The position numbers and the translations under genes are program-made. Under the pieces are notes generated by a model. It was not told where the DNA came from. It saw nothing but the letters and a program-made list of their open reading frames with translations, and searched no databases. Below, piece after piece: positions 27,183 through 35,365 of a DNA stretch of 64,000 nt. This DNA comes from Aliishimia sp039978895 (GTDB lineage: Bacteria > Pseudomonadota > Alphaproteobacteria > Rhodobacterales > Rhodobacteraceae), in assembly GCA_039978895.1 (NCBI GenBank), contig JBDWAL010000057.1, positions 1-64,000 of the forward strand. The letters run 5' to 3'. Positions within the stretch are counted from its first letter, which is position 1. Every line of letters starts with the position of its first letter.

Positions 27183-27827
27183 TTAGGTGATCAATACATG
27201 CTGTGGTAGAGCAAGGCCAATCAAAAAAGAAACTGACCTCTCCCCATCGGCGGGTTCTTCCAAGTTGACCAACAACATTTCATCTGTCCCACTTTGAAGA
27301 CCGCGACCAAACAACATAGCTGATTGAAAAATTCGGCTTGGGTCCTGACTAACTCGGGTGTCATGAACGTCTTCCCAGTAAGTCATGAGGTCCTCATCCG
27401 CGTCACTGTGAGCAAACCAAACCCGGTCATAGGATATTGGCTCAGCCTCCGTCTGCAGGTCGAAACGTGGGGATTTTGAACGCCTCAAAGCGTTGGTCCA
27501 AGCCCCGTCGTCAGAGACGTATTGAACGTCATATGCATACCAAAGAACGATCTCATCGATACGTGTATCTGCAACCCCATCCCCGCCTTGGATTTGCAAA
27601 ATGTAGCGATCATCATCCAAATAGAAACGGTGCAGGAAAGATTGCTCCCCCAGATCACACTTACCTTGAGCGACGATTGAAAAACCTGTCTCCGGTGCCA
27701 CAAAAAGCGTATCCGAAGACAGCAGCTTCATCTCAATCGGATCAATTGACACGTCCCGACCTATCGTAAGACCCGCGACCTCTGGTAAAAGCTCAGGTGC
27801 CTTTTTCTTAAACAGTGATCGAAACAT
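27183..27827 (-). CDS. yjfK: DUF2491 protein (YjfK)
   Basis: A 214-residue soluble protein of the DUF2491/YjfK family. The opening MFRSLFKKKAPELLPEVAGL, central FYLDDDRYILQIQGG and EIVLWYAYDVQYV, and late YWEDVHDTRVSQDPSRIFQS fit the family. Its first 20 coding bases overlap the end of the channel gene, so the two are translationally coupled. Function unknown; it always occurs with PspA-type and DUF350 partners in the loci I know. Confidence 0.85.
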   Translation of the reverse strand: MFRSLFKKKAPELLPEVAGLTIGRDVSIDPIEMKLLSSDTLFVAPETGFSIVAQGKCDLGEQSFLHRFYLDDDRYILQIQGGDGVADTRIDEIVLWYAYDVQYVSDDGAWTNALRRSKSPRFDLQTEAEPISYDRVWFAHSDADEDLMTYWEDVHDTRVSQDPSRIFQSAMLFGRGLQSGTDEMLLVNLEEPADGERSVSFLIGLALPQHVLIT

Positions 27828-28857
27828 CGGACGTCCCAAGTTTGGACTTTATTTGATCGGCATCGAGCCGTGTAGAACTTAGGTAATAAAACACGCCGCC
27901 CGCTTCCAGTGAGGCCGGAAACGGTGCGAACAAGAAGTCATCATTCTTAGGTTGGGACACAGCGATAAGCGTCGCATCGCAATTTTCAAGTGCCTCGCGC
28001 AAAGACACCGCTTTGATATCATTGCCGATTGTCGCTGAATAAATTGTCGCCCCGACATTTGCCGCGGAAAGCGCCATCAAAACTTGGCCCGCGCCTGGAT
28101 CCTGCGCCGCTCTGACCAGCGCTTCAGATGCGTTAGATACAATCGCCTCAAGGCCAGCGATGTTGGCAGCCCTGCGCGCGGTGTCTCGATCCTCAAAAAA
28201 TGCCGCAATGTGCAAGGTCTCATTCAGTTCTCGAATAGCCAGACACGTGTTAAACGTCTCCGCATCGGAGGTGGCATAGACCATCACCTTTTCCGCATTT
28301 GGTATAGCTGCACGTCTCAATGACGACAGGGCATCAAGCCTGTCAGACTTTACGAGCTTAACCCCGCTCGGCATGTCGCTATCCGTGCTCTTTGTGAGCA
28401 GTATGATCTTCTCGTCACCATCACGCCCCGCGATAAGGTTCTCAATCATCAGCGGCGTTTGATCACGGTTATATCCAACAATGACGGTCGCACCGTGTAA
28501 GCTTTCGAAACTGCCGTTTCCATCGGCCATGCGCCTGATCCTTTCAACCATTCCCCCTGCCAAACGCCCTAGGACAGCGGAGAATATAAGTAATGAGCCC
28601 GGGAAAAACCAAAATGCTGCGACAAGTCTGCCAGCATCGGTTTGCGGCGACATGTCCCCGTAACCAACGGTCGAAGCCGTCGTTGCCGCAAAATAGATAT
28701 AGGTTGCTAGCCCGCCAGCGATTTCTTCTTCACCAGACACCCAGAACAAAAACCAAGATATGACGAAAAAACCGACTGACGTGACAACCAAAAGCCAGAT
28801 TTTCAACTCTAGAACATCGCGGTAAAAACGCGCCAGTAATTTATTAATAATTGGCAC
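27808..28857 (-). CDS. Potassium channel with cytoplasmic nucleotide-binding (RCK/TrkA-like) domain
   Basis: A 349-residue channel. Two membrane helices flank a pore loop with the K+ selectivity filter TVGYGD at about residues 63-68. After a linker, residues about 118-345 resemble an RCK/TrkA-N domain (GATVIVGYNRDQTPLMIENL and KVMVYATSDAETFNTCLAIREL). The glycine pattern is altered to GYNRD, so NAD binding is uncertain. It heads the leftward operon and is divergent from yjfI. E. coli yjfIJKLMC lacks a channel, but several other loci of this type carry one. Confidence 0.85.
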   Translation of the reverse strand: MPIINKLLARFYRDVLELKIWLLVVTSVGFFVISWFLFWVSGEEEIAGGLATYIYFAATTASTVGYGDMSPQTDAGRLVAAFWFFPGSLLIFSAVLGRLAGGMVERIRRMADGNGSFESLHGATVIVGYNRDQTPLMIENLIAGRDGDEKIILLTKSTDSDMPSGVKLVKSDRLDALSSLRRAAIPNAEKVMVYATSDAETFNTCLAIRELNETLHIAAFFEDRDTARRAANIAGLEAIVSNASEALVRAAQDPGAGQVLMALSAANVGATIYSATIGNDIKAVSLREALENCDATLIAVSQPKNDDFLFAPFPASLEAGGVFYYLSSTRLDADQIKSKLGTSDVSITV

Positions 28858-29011
28858 GTTGAGGCGGTCCTAACATCATATATTTGCCATGAAGATTAAC
28901 GCAATGCGTGTACTAGATGTCAAACCGTTTATTGCGCGCCAGAGGCCTTGAAAAGACCAACAGGCGTATTTACCACTACTAGTTACGCGATTGCGGCAAC
29001 GGAGAACACCT

Positions 29012-29458
29012 ATGACAAACGAAATGACGGCTTGGACGGCAACCGAACTTCAGGACGCCCTCAACAGCGCGTCTTCAGACACTGGCGTCAAGTGTCAGCA
29101 ATTAGGGGATACGAATGTGTTGGAAGTCACCCTGTCAGAAGCTGGCGATTTTGTTCTGCACGTGAACGTTGGTGAAACGCAGATTTTGACGTCTGCGGTT
29201 CTATGGGCCCGCGATGAGCAGGCCGACCCAGACGCGTTCGAGGCGATGATGTTGCGCAGTCACAAGTCGCTCCTGCCATTATGTGCTTTGTCGATCGACC
29301 AGATCGATGGACGGGAGTATTATGAATTGTTCGGCGCGATGTCATGCCAAACTCCGATTGACGACGTTCTCAATGAATTCACATCCATCGCGCAAAGTGC
29401 TCTTGAACTCGCAAGCGACATTGGCCCGGGCAAAACACAATCAGGAGATGCATCATGA
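29012..29458 (+). CDS. yjfI: DUF2170 protein (YjfI)
   Basis: A 148-residue soluble protein of the DUF2170/YjfI family, seen in WTATELQDALNSASSDTGVK, then TSAVLWARDEQADPDAFEAM and YYELFGAMSCQTPIDDVLNE. The ATG at 29012 has GGAG seven bases upstream; a start 21 bases earlier lacks one. It opens the rightward operon and overlaps yjfJ as ATGA. Function unknown. Confidence 0.87.
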   Translation: MTNEMTAWTATELQDALNSASSDTGVKCQQLGDTNVLEVTLSEAGDFVLHVNVGETQILTSAVLWARDEQADPDAFEAMMLRSHKSLLPLCALSIDQIDGREYYELFGAMSCQTPIDDVLNEFTSIAQSALELASDIGPGKTQSGDAS

Positions 29459-30126
29459 GCGTTTGGAGCAAACTGGTGACCGCCATCAAAGGCGGCGCGA
29501 ACGAAGTCGCAGAAGCAACAGTCGACGCCAATTTGATGCGGATTTTGGATCAAGAAACCCGCGAAGCCAAATCGGCAATTTCGAAAGCACGTGATGAAAA
29601 ATCACGCATGGCCGCGAACCGCATCACCAAAGAGAAATCCGTAGCTGAAATGATGTCCGAGATCGAGAGACGGACAGCAGCAGCTCGAACCGCAAAACAA
29701 AATAATGACGAAGCTTTGGCCGTGGAAATCATCGAAAGCGTTTTGAAATTACGCGACAAGGTGGAAGCCGACCAAACCCTTGTTGATCAATATCGGCAAA
29801 CCGAAGAGAGCATGGCCGCAGCCCTCAAACAGTCTCAATCACGGATTGAAACACTTGGGCGCAAAATCGAGGCGGCAAAAGCGAACGAAGCCCTGATAAA
29901 CGCACAAAAAGCGTCTGCCATCAACACATCGTCCTCAAGCGACAAGCTGTCGAACGCGATGGCCAGCCTTGAACGCCTAGAACAACGCCAGACCCATCAG
30001 CAAGCTGTTTTGACGGCCGCTGATGAAGATGCGCGTCTCGTATCGGGCGAAGCGCTGGAAGATAAAATTAAAGCGCTTGAAGCACCTGCGCGCAACGATG
30101 TGCAAGCTATTCTCGCGAAACTGTAA
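29455..30126 (+). CDS. yjfJ: PspA/IM30-family protein (YjfJ)
   Basis: A 223-residue PspA/IM30/Vipp1-type protein that is nearly all coiled coil (residues about 25-200) and rich in Lys, Glu, Ala and Gln. The amphipathic start MSVWSKLVTAIKGGANEVAE fits the membrane-binding helix of the family. ESCRT-III-like PspA proteins bind and reshape stressed inner membrane. It is coupled to yjfI upstream and lies five bases before yjfC. No pspF or pspBC genes are nearby, so it belongs to the YjfJ branch rather than the classical Psp response. Confidence 0.92.
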   Translation: MSVWSKLVTAIKGGANEVAEATVDANLMRILDQETREAKSAISKARDEKSRMAANRITKEKSVAEMMSEIERRTAAARTAKQNNDEALAVEIIESVLKLRDKVEADQTLVDQYRQTEESMAAALKQSQSRIETLGRKIEAAKANEALINAQKASAINTSSSSDKLSNAMASLERLEQRQTHQQAVLTAADEDARLVSGEALEDKIKALEAPARNDVQAILAKL

Positions 30127-30131
30127 AGGCG

Positions 30132-31295
30132 ATGCAGCGCCACATGTTACCCGAGCGCCCGGAATGGAAGGCGCTCGCAAAACAGTTGGGTTTCGGCTTT
30201 CATTCCATGTACGGCGCGCCCTATTGGGATGAAAGCCGCGCCTATTCATTCACGCTTGATCAGATCGAAAACGACCTCGAAGATCCTGCGGAAGACCTGT
30301 GGCGCATGTGCCTGTCTCTCGTGGCGGAAGTTGTCGCTGATCCGGCTCTTATGCAGCGCTTGGCCATTCCCCAAGCTTATCACAATTGGATCGCAGAAAG
30401 TTGGCGTCGCGGCGACCCATCGCTATATGGTCGGTTCGATTTCCACTACGATGGACGTGGCCCTGCTAAGCTCTTAGAATTTAATGCTGACACGCCAACC
30501 GCTCTTTATGAAACCGGTTTTTTCCAGTGGATATGGCTCGAACAACAAATCCAAGCAGGTGTTTTGCAAAAGACCTCGGATCAGTTCAACGCGGTGCAAG
30601 ACCAACTCATTGAACGTCTTGGCGATTTGTTCGCACCGGGTTACCGGCTTCACTTTGCGAGCATCAGCGACAATGAAGAAGAACGCGCGACGGTCAAATA
30701 CCTTGAAGACTGCGCCAAGCAAGCTGGCCTCATTCCCCAGTTTGTCGCTTTGCAAGACATCGGATTGGACGCTGAAGGGCGGTTTGCTGATGCAGACAGC
30801 TATGTGATTGATACAATCTTCAAGCTCTACCCTTGGGAAGACATGTTTCGCGAAGAATATGGCCCGGCTTTGACATCCGCGCCGCAACGTTGGCTGGAAC
30901 CGCCTTGGAAAGCAATCTTGTCGAACAAGGGCATTTTGCCGTTGCTTTGGGAAATGTTTCCCGAACATCCAAATCTGCTGCCCACATGGTTCGAAGAAGA
31001 CGCGCCCGCTGAATTGCTTGAGGCCGCCTATGTGAAGAAACCCTTGTTCAGTCGCGAAGGCGCGAACATCACCATTCACCGCCCCAACCTGCCAGAATTA
31101 AAGACACCCGGCGATTATGGCGCCGAAGGGCACATCCTACAGGCATATCATCCCCCTGCACGTTTTGGGGATGACAACGTTATGTTGGGAGCGTGGATCA
31201 TCGGAGACAGCGCCTGCGGTCTTTGTATTCGTGAAGATAAGGCAGAAGTGACGCAGGACCTCTCCCGTTTTGTACCCCATTTCATTTCCGCCTAA
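30132..31295 (+). CDS. yjfC: Glutathionylspermidine synthase-like ATP-grasp ligase (YjfC)
   Basis: A 387-residue ATP-grasp amide ligase of the glutathionylspermidine synthetase C-terminal family. Typical segments are FDFHYDGRGPAKLLEFNADT followed by PTALYE, VKYLEDCAKQAGLIPQF, KAILSNKGILPLLWEMFPEH and VKKPLFSREGANI, which contain the expected ATP- and Mg-binding residues. The amidase half found in E. coli Gss is absent, so it only ligates. Stand-alone members such as YjfC and YgiC have no established substrate. Last gene of the yjfI-yjfJ-yjfC operon. Confidence 0.9.
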   Translation: MQRHMLPERPEWKALAKQLGFGFHSMYGAPYWDESRAYSFTLDQIENDLEDPAEDLWRMCLSLVAEVVADPALMQRLAIPQAYHNWIAESWRRGDPSLYGRFDFHYDGRGPAKLLEFNADTPTALYETGFFQWIWLEQQIQAGVLQKTSDQFNAVQDQLIERLGDLFAPGYRLHFASISDNEEERATVKYLEDCAKQAGLIPQFVALQDIGLDAEGRFADADSYVIDTIFKLYPWEDMFREEYGPALTSAPQRWLEPPWKAILSNKGILPLLWEMFPEHPNLLPTWFEEDAPAELLEAAYVKKPLFSREGANITIHRPNLPELKTPGDYGAEGHILQAYHPPARFGDDNVMLGAWIIGDSACGLCIREDKAEVTQDLSRFVPHFISA

Positions 31296-31614
31296 GGTGG
31301 ATCACTTGCGCATTGAACATGGGTTGCGGACACCGATTCAAGCAAAGGGTCATGGGCTCAGCTGGGCAAATTGGATCATACGCTGAGCGATTTTTCAAGA
31401 TGTCAGGCCCCTGTTTGCAATTTGGTAAAACCGAATTTGTGGCCCCCTCATTCACAATCAAATTATTGCCGGTCTCAAATTCAAAGTAGTTTGGGCCGCG
31501 TTTGCCTCGACTGGATGGGGCCATTTGAGCCAAGTGGTGCGTGATCTTTGAAAGTTGGTGCTGGGCTTAACGCGAATTGCGACAGTCTCTGGCTGGTTTC
31601 GAAGACGGCAAATG
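31296..31614. other. Intergenic region, nothing recognisable
   Basis: 319 bases between the convergent ends of yjfC and the DMT transporter. One minus-strand frame of 83 codons (31282-31533) has no ribosome binding site and matches nothing I know. No terminator hairpin with a T run was seen. Confidence 0.35.
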
Positions 31615-32490
31615 TTAGCTTTGCCCGCTCGTCTCTTTCTTCTTCATCGCTTCACGCCGAAAAATGTAAATTGACGATCCAATTATGATGCTGGCCCCGA
31701 ACAACGTGTAGAAATCAGGAATTTCGCCGAACAACATATATCCTAGAATCGCCGCGTAGATTAGTTTGGAATACTCAATATTGCCAACCACGCTCGCTTC
31801 GCCCAATCTTAGTGCCTTGATGCCGACCCATTGCCCAATAGCAGCAAGGAAACCCATCGAAATGAGCAATATCCAGCCATCTACGTCTGGCGTTTTCCAC
31901 AACCAAAACAGCGGAACACCAGCCAATGCACCAACAAAGACAGATTGATAGACAAGCAAAGTCGCTGTCGTTTCTGTTTGAGAGAGCTTGCGCACCGAAG
32001 TAACCGCTACCGCTGCGCCCAACGCCCCAACCACAGGGATCAGCGCATTCATGTCGATGAAGCCATCCACGCCTGGGCGCATAACGACAAGCACGCCAAC
32101 GAAACCTACGATGACAGCGCCAATGCGGTGCAACCCGACTGGTTCTTTTAGAAACCACAATGCGAACAGAGCGACAAAGAAAACCTGAGCAAAAGCAAGA
32201 GTTGTGGCCGTCGTCAGGGGCAAAACCGCAACCGCCCAAATACCTGTGGAAAGCGCAATAAATGCGCCGACCATACGCAATGCGTGAATTTTGGGTTGTT
32301 GCGTCTTTAAGCTATCTGGGAACGATTGAGCCAAGGCTGGCAATGAGGACACAAAGACGGCGATCTGGCGAAAAAACAAGATTTGCAAAACATGGTATTC
32401 GACGACGGCAAGCTTCGCCATAGCAATCACGACAGAGAACACGCCAGCCGCCACAAGAGCCCAAAGGATGCCTTGGCGGTTATTGGGCAT
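31615..32490 (-). CDS. EamA/DMT-family transporter
   Basis: A 291-residue inner-membrane carrier with ten hydrophobic segments in two EamA repeats (about residues 8-140 and 150-285). The pattern includes VLQILFFRQIAVFVSSLPAL, FLKEPVGLHRIGAVIVGFVG and YMLFGEIPDFYTLFGASIII. The family exports metabolites or imports small solutes; the substrate cannot be read. The frame is open to a TTG at 32529, but MPNNRQGILWAL at 32490 matches usual family starts. Confidence 0.83.
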   Translation of the reverse strand: MPNNRQGILWALVAAGVFSVVIAMAKLAVVEYHVLQILFFRQIAVFVSSLPALAQSFPDSLKTQQPKIHALRMVGAFIALSTGIWAVAVLPLTTATTLAFAQVFFVALFALWFLKEPVGLHRIGAVIVGFVGVLVVMRPGVDGFIDMNALIPVVGALGAAVAVTSVRKLSQTETTATLLVYQSVFVGALAGVPLFWLWKTPDVDGWILLISMGFLAAIGQWVGIKALRLGEASVVGNIEYSKLIYAAILGYMLFGEIPDFYTLFGASIIIGSSIYIFRREAMKKKETSGQS

Positions 32491-33135
32491 CAATGTTTCC
32501 AGTTCTTGAGGGGTTAATTCAGTAAGCAACGGCCTACGGTTCGACGCCTATCGATTTGATGGCCATGTCCACGTCCGCAATACGTCGGCACGCATTTCAC
32601 TCATGAAGGTCGTGATGTTCGCCCCCCCCCCGCAGGAATACGCTAAGCACGTTGCGGTGAACATAGTCATGCTCGTCAACTCACGACTCAGCAATCAAAA
32701 AACTCTGACGAGGTCATCATCTATAATAGTGGACTTGCTTAGATGTGCACAAGAACCGTCATTGCCGCGAAGGTTGCCTTGTGATGCGCGTTTGGTTGAT
32801 GACAGGTGGTAGAACTTCCAAGCCAGGACCACCCGACAGATTACATCCCGCGCAGTCGCTGAGCATCCCCCTGGCAAACAGCATGCCAAACCGTGTGTCT
32901 ACAGCGCTTCAGTTGCATCCACAGAACAATGTGGTTGAAAAAATTGACCAATCCACGGCGCAAAAGCCGGACTTTGCGCTCGAATTCGCATGGTATGGAA
33001 ACATGTGAAACCAGCTCCGTTACGCCTGCTCACTGGTCTGTCTTGCCGTCCCCGATCACCCCAATGGCTGGGGGCCTGCCCTGCCAACCACTCAGCAAAA
33101 CAAAGCCCCAACCAATCAGGAAAATCGAGTATCAA
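32491..33135. other. Intergenic region with a poly-C tract
   Basis: 645 bases between the DMT transporter and the COG0523 GTPase gene. It contains a run of ten C at 32622-32631, shortly after an ATG at 32603 that opens a 69-codon frame (32603-32812). Open frames are short and unfamiliar and the base composition is uneven, so the stretch may be decayed sequence. Confidence 0.4.
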
Positions 33136-34275
33136 TCAAAATGGCATCTCCGCAGATTGAACCATCATGCTTTCGGTTGCCACATCGACTTCTGTCGGCT
33201 GCATGCGCAGCAGTTCGAGGCTGGCCGCGAGGTCTTCTTCACTCATGTCGCGCGCGATGACCACAACCCGACTGGTTGTGTCATCACCTGTCCATGACTC
33301 TAGCGGTACAGGCGCGTCAAAAATATGCTGCACCCCATGAAAGACAAACGGCCAACCGATACCTTCGACATGCACGATCCCCTTCATCCGGAGTATATTG
33401 GGGCCTTTCAGCGCGATAAGGGTATCGAGCCAAAAGTCAAAAACACTGGCCGGGATCGGCTCTTGCACTTCAATTGATGCCGAATTGATCTTGTGGTTGT
33501 GATGTTCGTGCGGCGGGTTCTGAGTGAAAGGTAAAGCCGCAGGTTTCACTGGCTGCGCGGTGAACCCAGACAATCCCGCCAGAGGATCAGGTTGAGGCGC
33601 GCCCGCGCCCAGCCAGTTTGAAACCTCGTCTGAGGTCACAGTCGAACGCATCGCCGACAAACCGAACAATGTCCCGGGTGGAACATGCCCGTGGTCTGCC
33701 CGAACACGTCGCGCCGATCCGTTGATTTCGGCGATCTGAGCTTCAAAGCGCGCAAGCTCAACCGGCGAAACCAAATCTGTTTTACTCAGAATAATAAGAT
33801 CCGACATTGCGACCTGATTAACGGCCTCAAATTGCTTTTGAAGTGTGTGTGGTCCCGTTGCAGCATCCGCCAGTGTGACAACACCGTCCATTCGAAAATA
33901 GGGACCGACAATTTGATCTACCACCAAGCTGTGTAGGATAGGGCCTGGGTCTGCTATTCCAGTTGTCTCGATGACAATGCGATCAAACGACAAAGAGCCA
34001 TTGTTACGACGCGCAACGAGTTTTCCCAATGCCTTCAGCAAATCGCCGCGGATAGAACAACATACGCACCCCGATTGCATAAGGATGGTTTCTTCTGTGG
34101 ATTCTTCGATCAGATCATGATCCAACCCCACATCCCCAAACTCATTCATGATTACCGCTATCCGGCCTGCGTCGGGATCACGAATGAGATGGTTCAATAA
34201 AGTTGTTTTTCCAGCGCCCAAAAAGCCTGTCAGCAAAGTGACAGGTATGCGGGTATCTTCGGTGTTCGCAGTCAT
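33136..34275 (-). CDS. COG0523 (CobW-like) GTPase, putative zinc metallochaperone
   Basis: A 379-residue G3E GTPase. Walker A is GFLGAGKTTLLNHL, the metal-binding CxCC motif is MQSGCVCCSIRGDLL, and the switch region is DRIVIETTGIADPGPI. A His-rich linker PPHEHHNHKIN precedes the CobW C-terminal domain. Members under Zur control (ZigA/ZagA/YjiA type) are thought to deliver zinc to client enzymes in zinc shortage. The ATG at 34275 has AAGGGGG upstream. It is divergent from a HisI-type enzyme, with a Zur-box-like palindrome 46 bases before its start. No cobalamin genes are near, so CobW itself is unlikely. Confidence 0.88.
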   Translation of the reverse strand: MTANTEDTRIPVTLLTGFLGAGKTTLLNHLIRDPDAGRIAVIMNEFGDVGLDHDLIEESTEETILMQSGCVCCSIRGDLLKALGKLVARRNNGSLSFDRIVIETTGIADPGPILHSLVVDQIVGPYFRMDGVVTLADAATGPHTLQKQFEAVNQVAMSDLIILSKTDLVSPVELARFEAQIAEINGSARRVRADHGHVPPGTLFGLSAMRSTVTSDEVSNWLGAGAPQPDPLAGLSGFTAQPVKPAALPFTQNPPHEHHNHKINSASIEVQEPIPASVFDFWLDTLIALKGPNILRMKGIVHVEGIGWPFVFHGVQHIFDAPVPLESWTGDDTTSRVVVIARDMSEEDLAASLELLRMQPTEVDVATESMMVQSAEMPF

Positions 34276-34318
34276 ACTGCCCCCTTTACTTTTCCAGCAT
34301 CTTACGCGAAACACCATT

Positions 34319-34335
34319 ATGTTATAATGTAACGC
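34319..34335. promoter_or_regulatory. Zur-box-like palindrome in the COG0523/hisI divergent promoter
   Basis: ATGTTATAATGTAACG at 34319-34334 contains GTTA-TAATG-TAAC. The left half matches the remembered proteobacterial Zur consensus (TGTTATAnTATAACA) perfectly and the right half nearly so. It includes a perfect -10 box TATAAT (34323-34328) placed about 25 bases before the hisI ATG. Binding would therefore block hisI transcription, and probably the GTPase gene as well. Confidence 0.65.
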
Positions 34336-34352
34336 TTCACAAGGATGCACCC

Positions 34353-34826
34353 ATGACTACAGTCGAATTTCAGGCGCGCCACTCCGTGGAGCAAGTCGAA
34401 GAAGGAACAGATTTTGCGCCAAAGTTTGGTGTAGATGGCTTACTGCCTTGCATCACAAGCGATGCGCAGACAGGCGAAGTTTTGATGCTGGGATGGATGA
34501 ATAAAGACGCCCTTCGACTGACAATCGAAACGGGAGAGGCACACTACTTTAGCCGGGCGCGTCAGGTTTTATGGCACAAAGGCGCCACCTCGGGTCTTGT
34601 TCAAAAGGTCATTGATGCACGGATCGATGACGATCAAGATGCGATCTGGTTAAAAGTTGATGTGGCAGGGTCTGGCGCGTCTTGTCACGTCGGGTATCGA
34701 TCCTGTTTCTACCGCACAGTGCCTGTCGCTGAAAACGCAGGCCAACCGTTGGCATTTATGGAAGACCAAAAGGTCTTCGACCCGAGCGAAGTCTATGGCG
34801 ATGCACCGAACCCAACGCAGCTCTGA
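34353..34826 (+). CDS. hisI: Phosphoribosyl-AMP cyclohydrolase, HisI2-like (zinc ligand missing)
   Basis: A 157-residue PR-AMP cyclohydrolase (third step of histidine synthesis). Family motifs are VLMLGWMNKDAL, YFSRARQVLWHKGATSG and SCHVGYRSCFYR. In ordinary HisI the Mg/Zn motif is D-C-D-x-D. Here residues 92-96 are D-D-D-Q-D, so the zinc-ligand cysteine has become Asp93, while the other two zinc cysteines (Cys111, Cys118) remain. Zur-controlled HisI2 paralogues with altered zinc sites have been described beside COG0523 genes, which fits the divergent GTPase and the palindrome 19 bases before this start. Another hisI may exist elsewhere; the main his operon is not in the window. Confidence 0.88.
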   Translation: MTTVEFQARHSVEQVEEGTDFAPKFGVDGLLPCITSDAQTGEVLMLGWMNKDALRLTIETGEAHYFSRARQVLWHKGATSGLVQKVIDARIDDDQDAIWLKVDVAGSGASCHVGYRSCFYRTVPVAENAGQPLAFMEDQKVFDPSEVYGDAPNPTQL

Positions 34827-35082
34827 TCTCTCTTGGAAATGTCACGTTTTGCGCCAAGCTGACGGCGTACGTTCTCATGCTTGGTCAAAACCCTTCGTTG
34901 GCTCCGTGATCGACAAGCACAATAATGGTGTTGCCAATGCAATGCCCCATCCGCGCGATCATCGCCATAAGCGCATACGCCGGATCGACAAGTTTGGCCT
35001 TATATCCAATGCAATCCACAAGGTGAGCCGGAGTGACACTATTTATCATCCAAACAACCAACTTGGAGCCGATAGATAGACG
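34827..35082. other. Spacer downstream of hisI
   Basis: 256 bases with no convincing gene. One frame stays open from inside hisI to 35079, but its translation resembles no family I know. Confidence 0.35.
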
Positions 35083-35334
35083 ATGGAAACGTCACTACGC
35101 CACAAAGCCCATTCTATTTGGCACATCCAACGCGTGAAACGGCTGGTTCGAGACCGCTTAGGTGGCGGCGCTCAATGTCTTGTGTCGGTACGTGAAACGA
35201 TCTGCACGGACCCAGGGTGTGAAGGGCCTGCAACTGAGATCAGAATAGTCACCTTGGGCTTTCAAGAGATCAGAACTGTGGTTCATGGCCGCGTTTCCGA
35301 GGTTTCAAGCGCCGACATTGCCGGCGCCCTTTAA
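35083..35334 (+). CDS. Small Cys-containing hypothetical protein
   Basis: An 83-residue protein I cannot name. It has a helical, basic N-terminal half (IWHIQRVKRLVRDRLGGG) followed by a short beta-rich part with VSVRETICTDPGCEGPATEI. The spaced cysteines C-x4-C in CTDPGC are followed by an acidic/aliphatic stretch, and the protein ends SSADIAGAL. Small proteins of this kind occur next to COG0523 GTPases in other alphaproteobacteria as far as I recall, so it may belong to the same zinc-response group. The ribosome binding site is weak. Confidence 0.55.
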   Translation: METSLRHKAHSIWHIQRVKRLVRDRLGGGAQCLVSVRETICTDPGCEGPATEIRIVTLGFQEIRTVVHGRVSEVSSADIAGAL

Positions 35335-35365
35335 AGCAGATGCCGCGCCCATTTACGGTTGCCCG

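Noticed and set aside
34657..35079. Frame continuing from hisI antiphase into the spacer
   Set aside because: Starts inside hisI in another frame and resembles nothing known; possibly chance.
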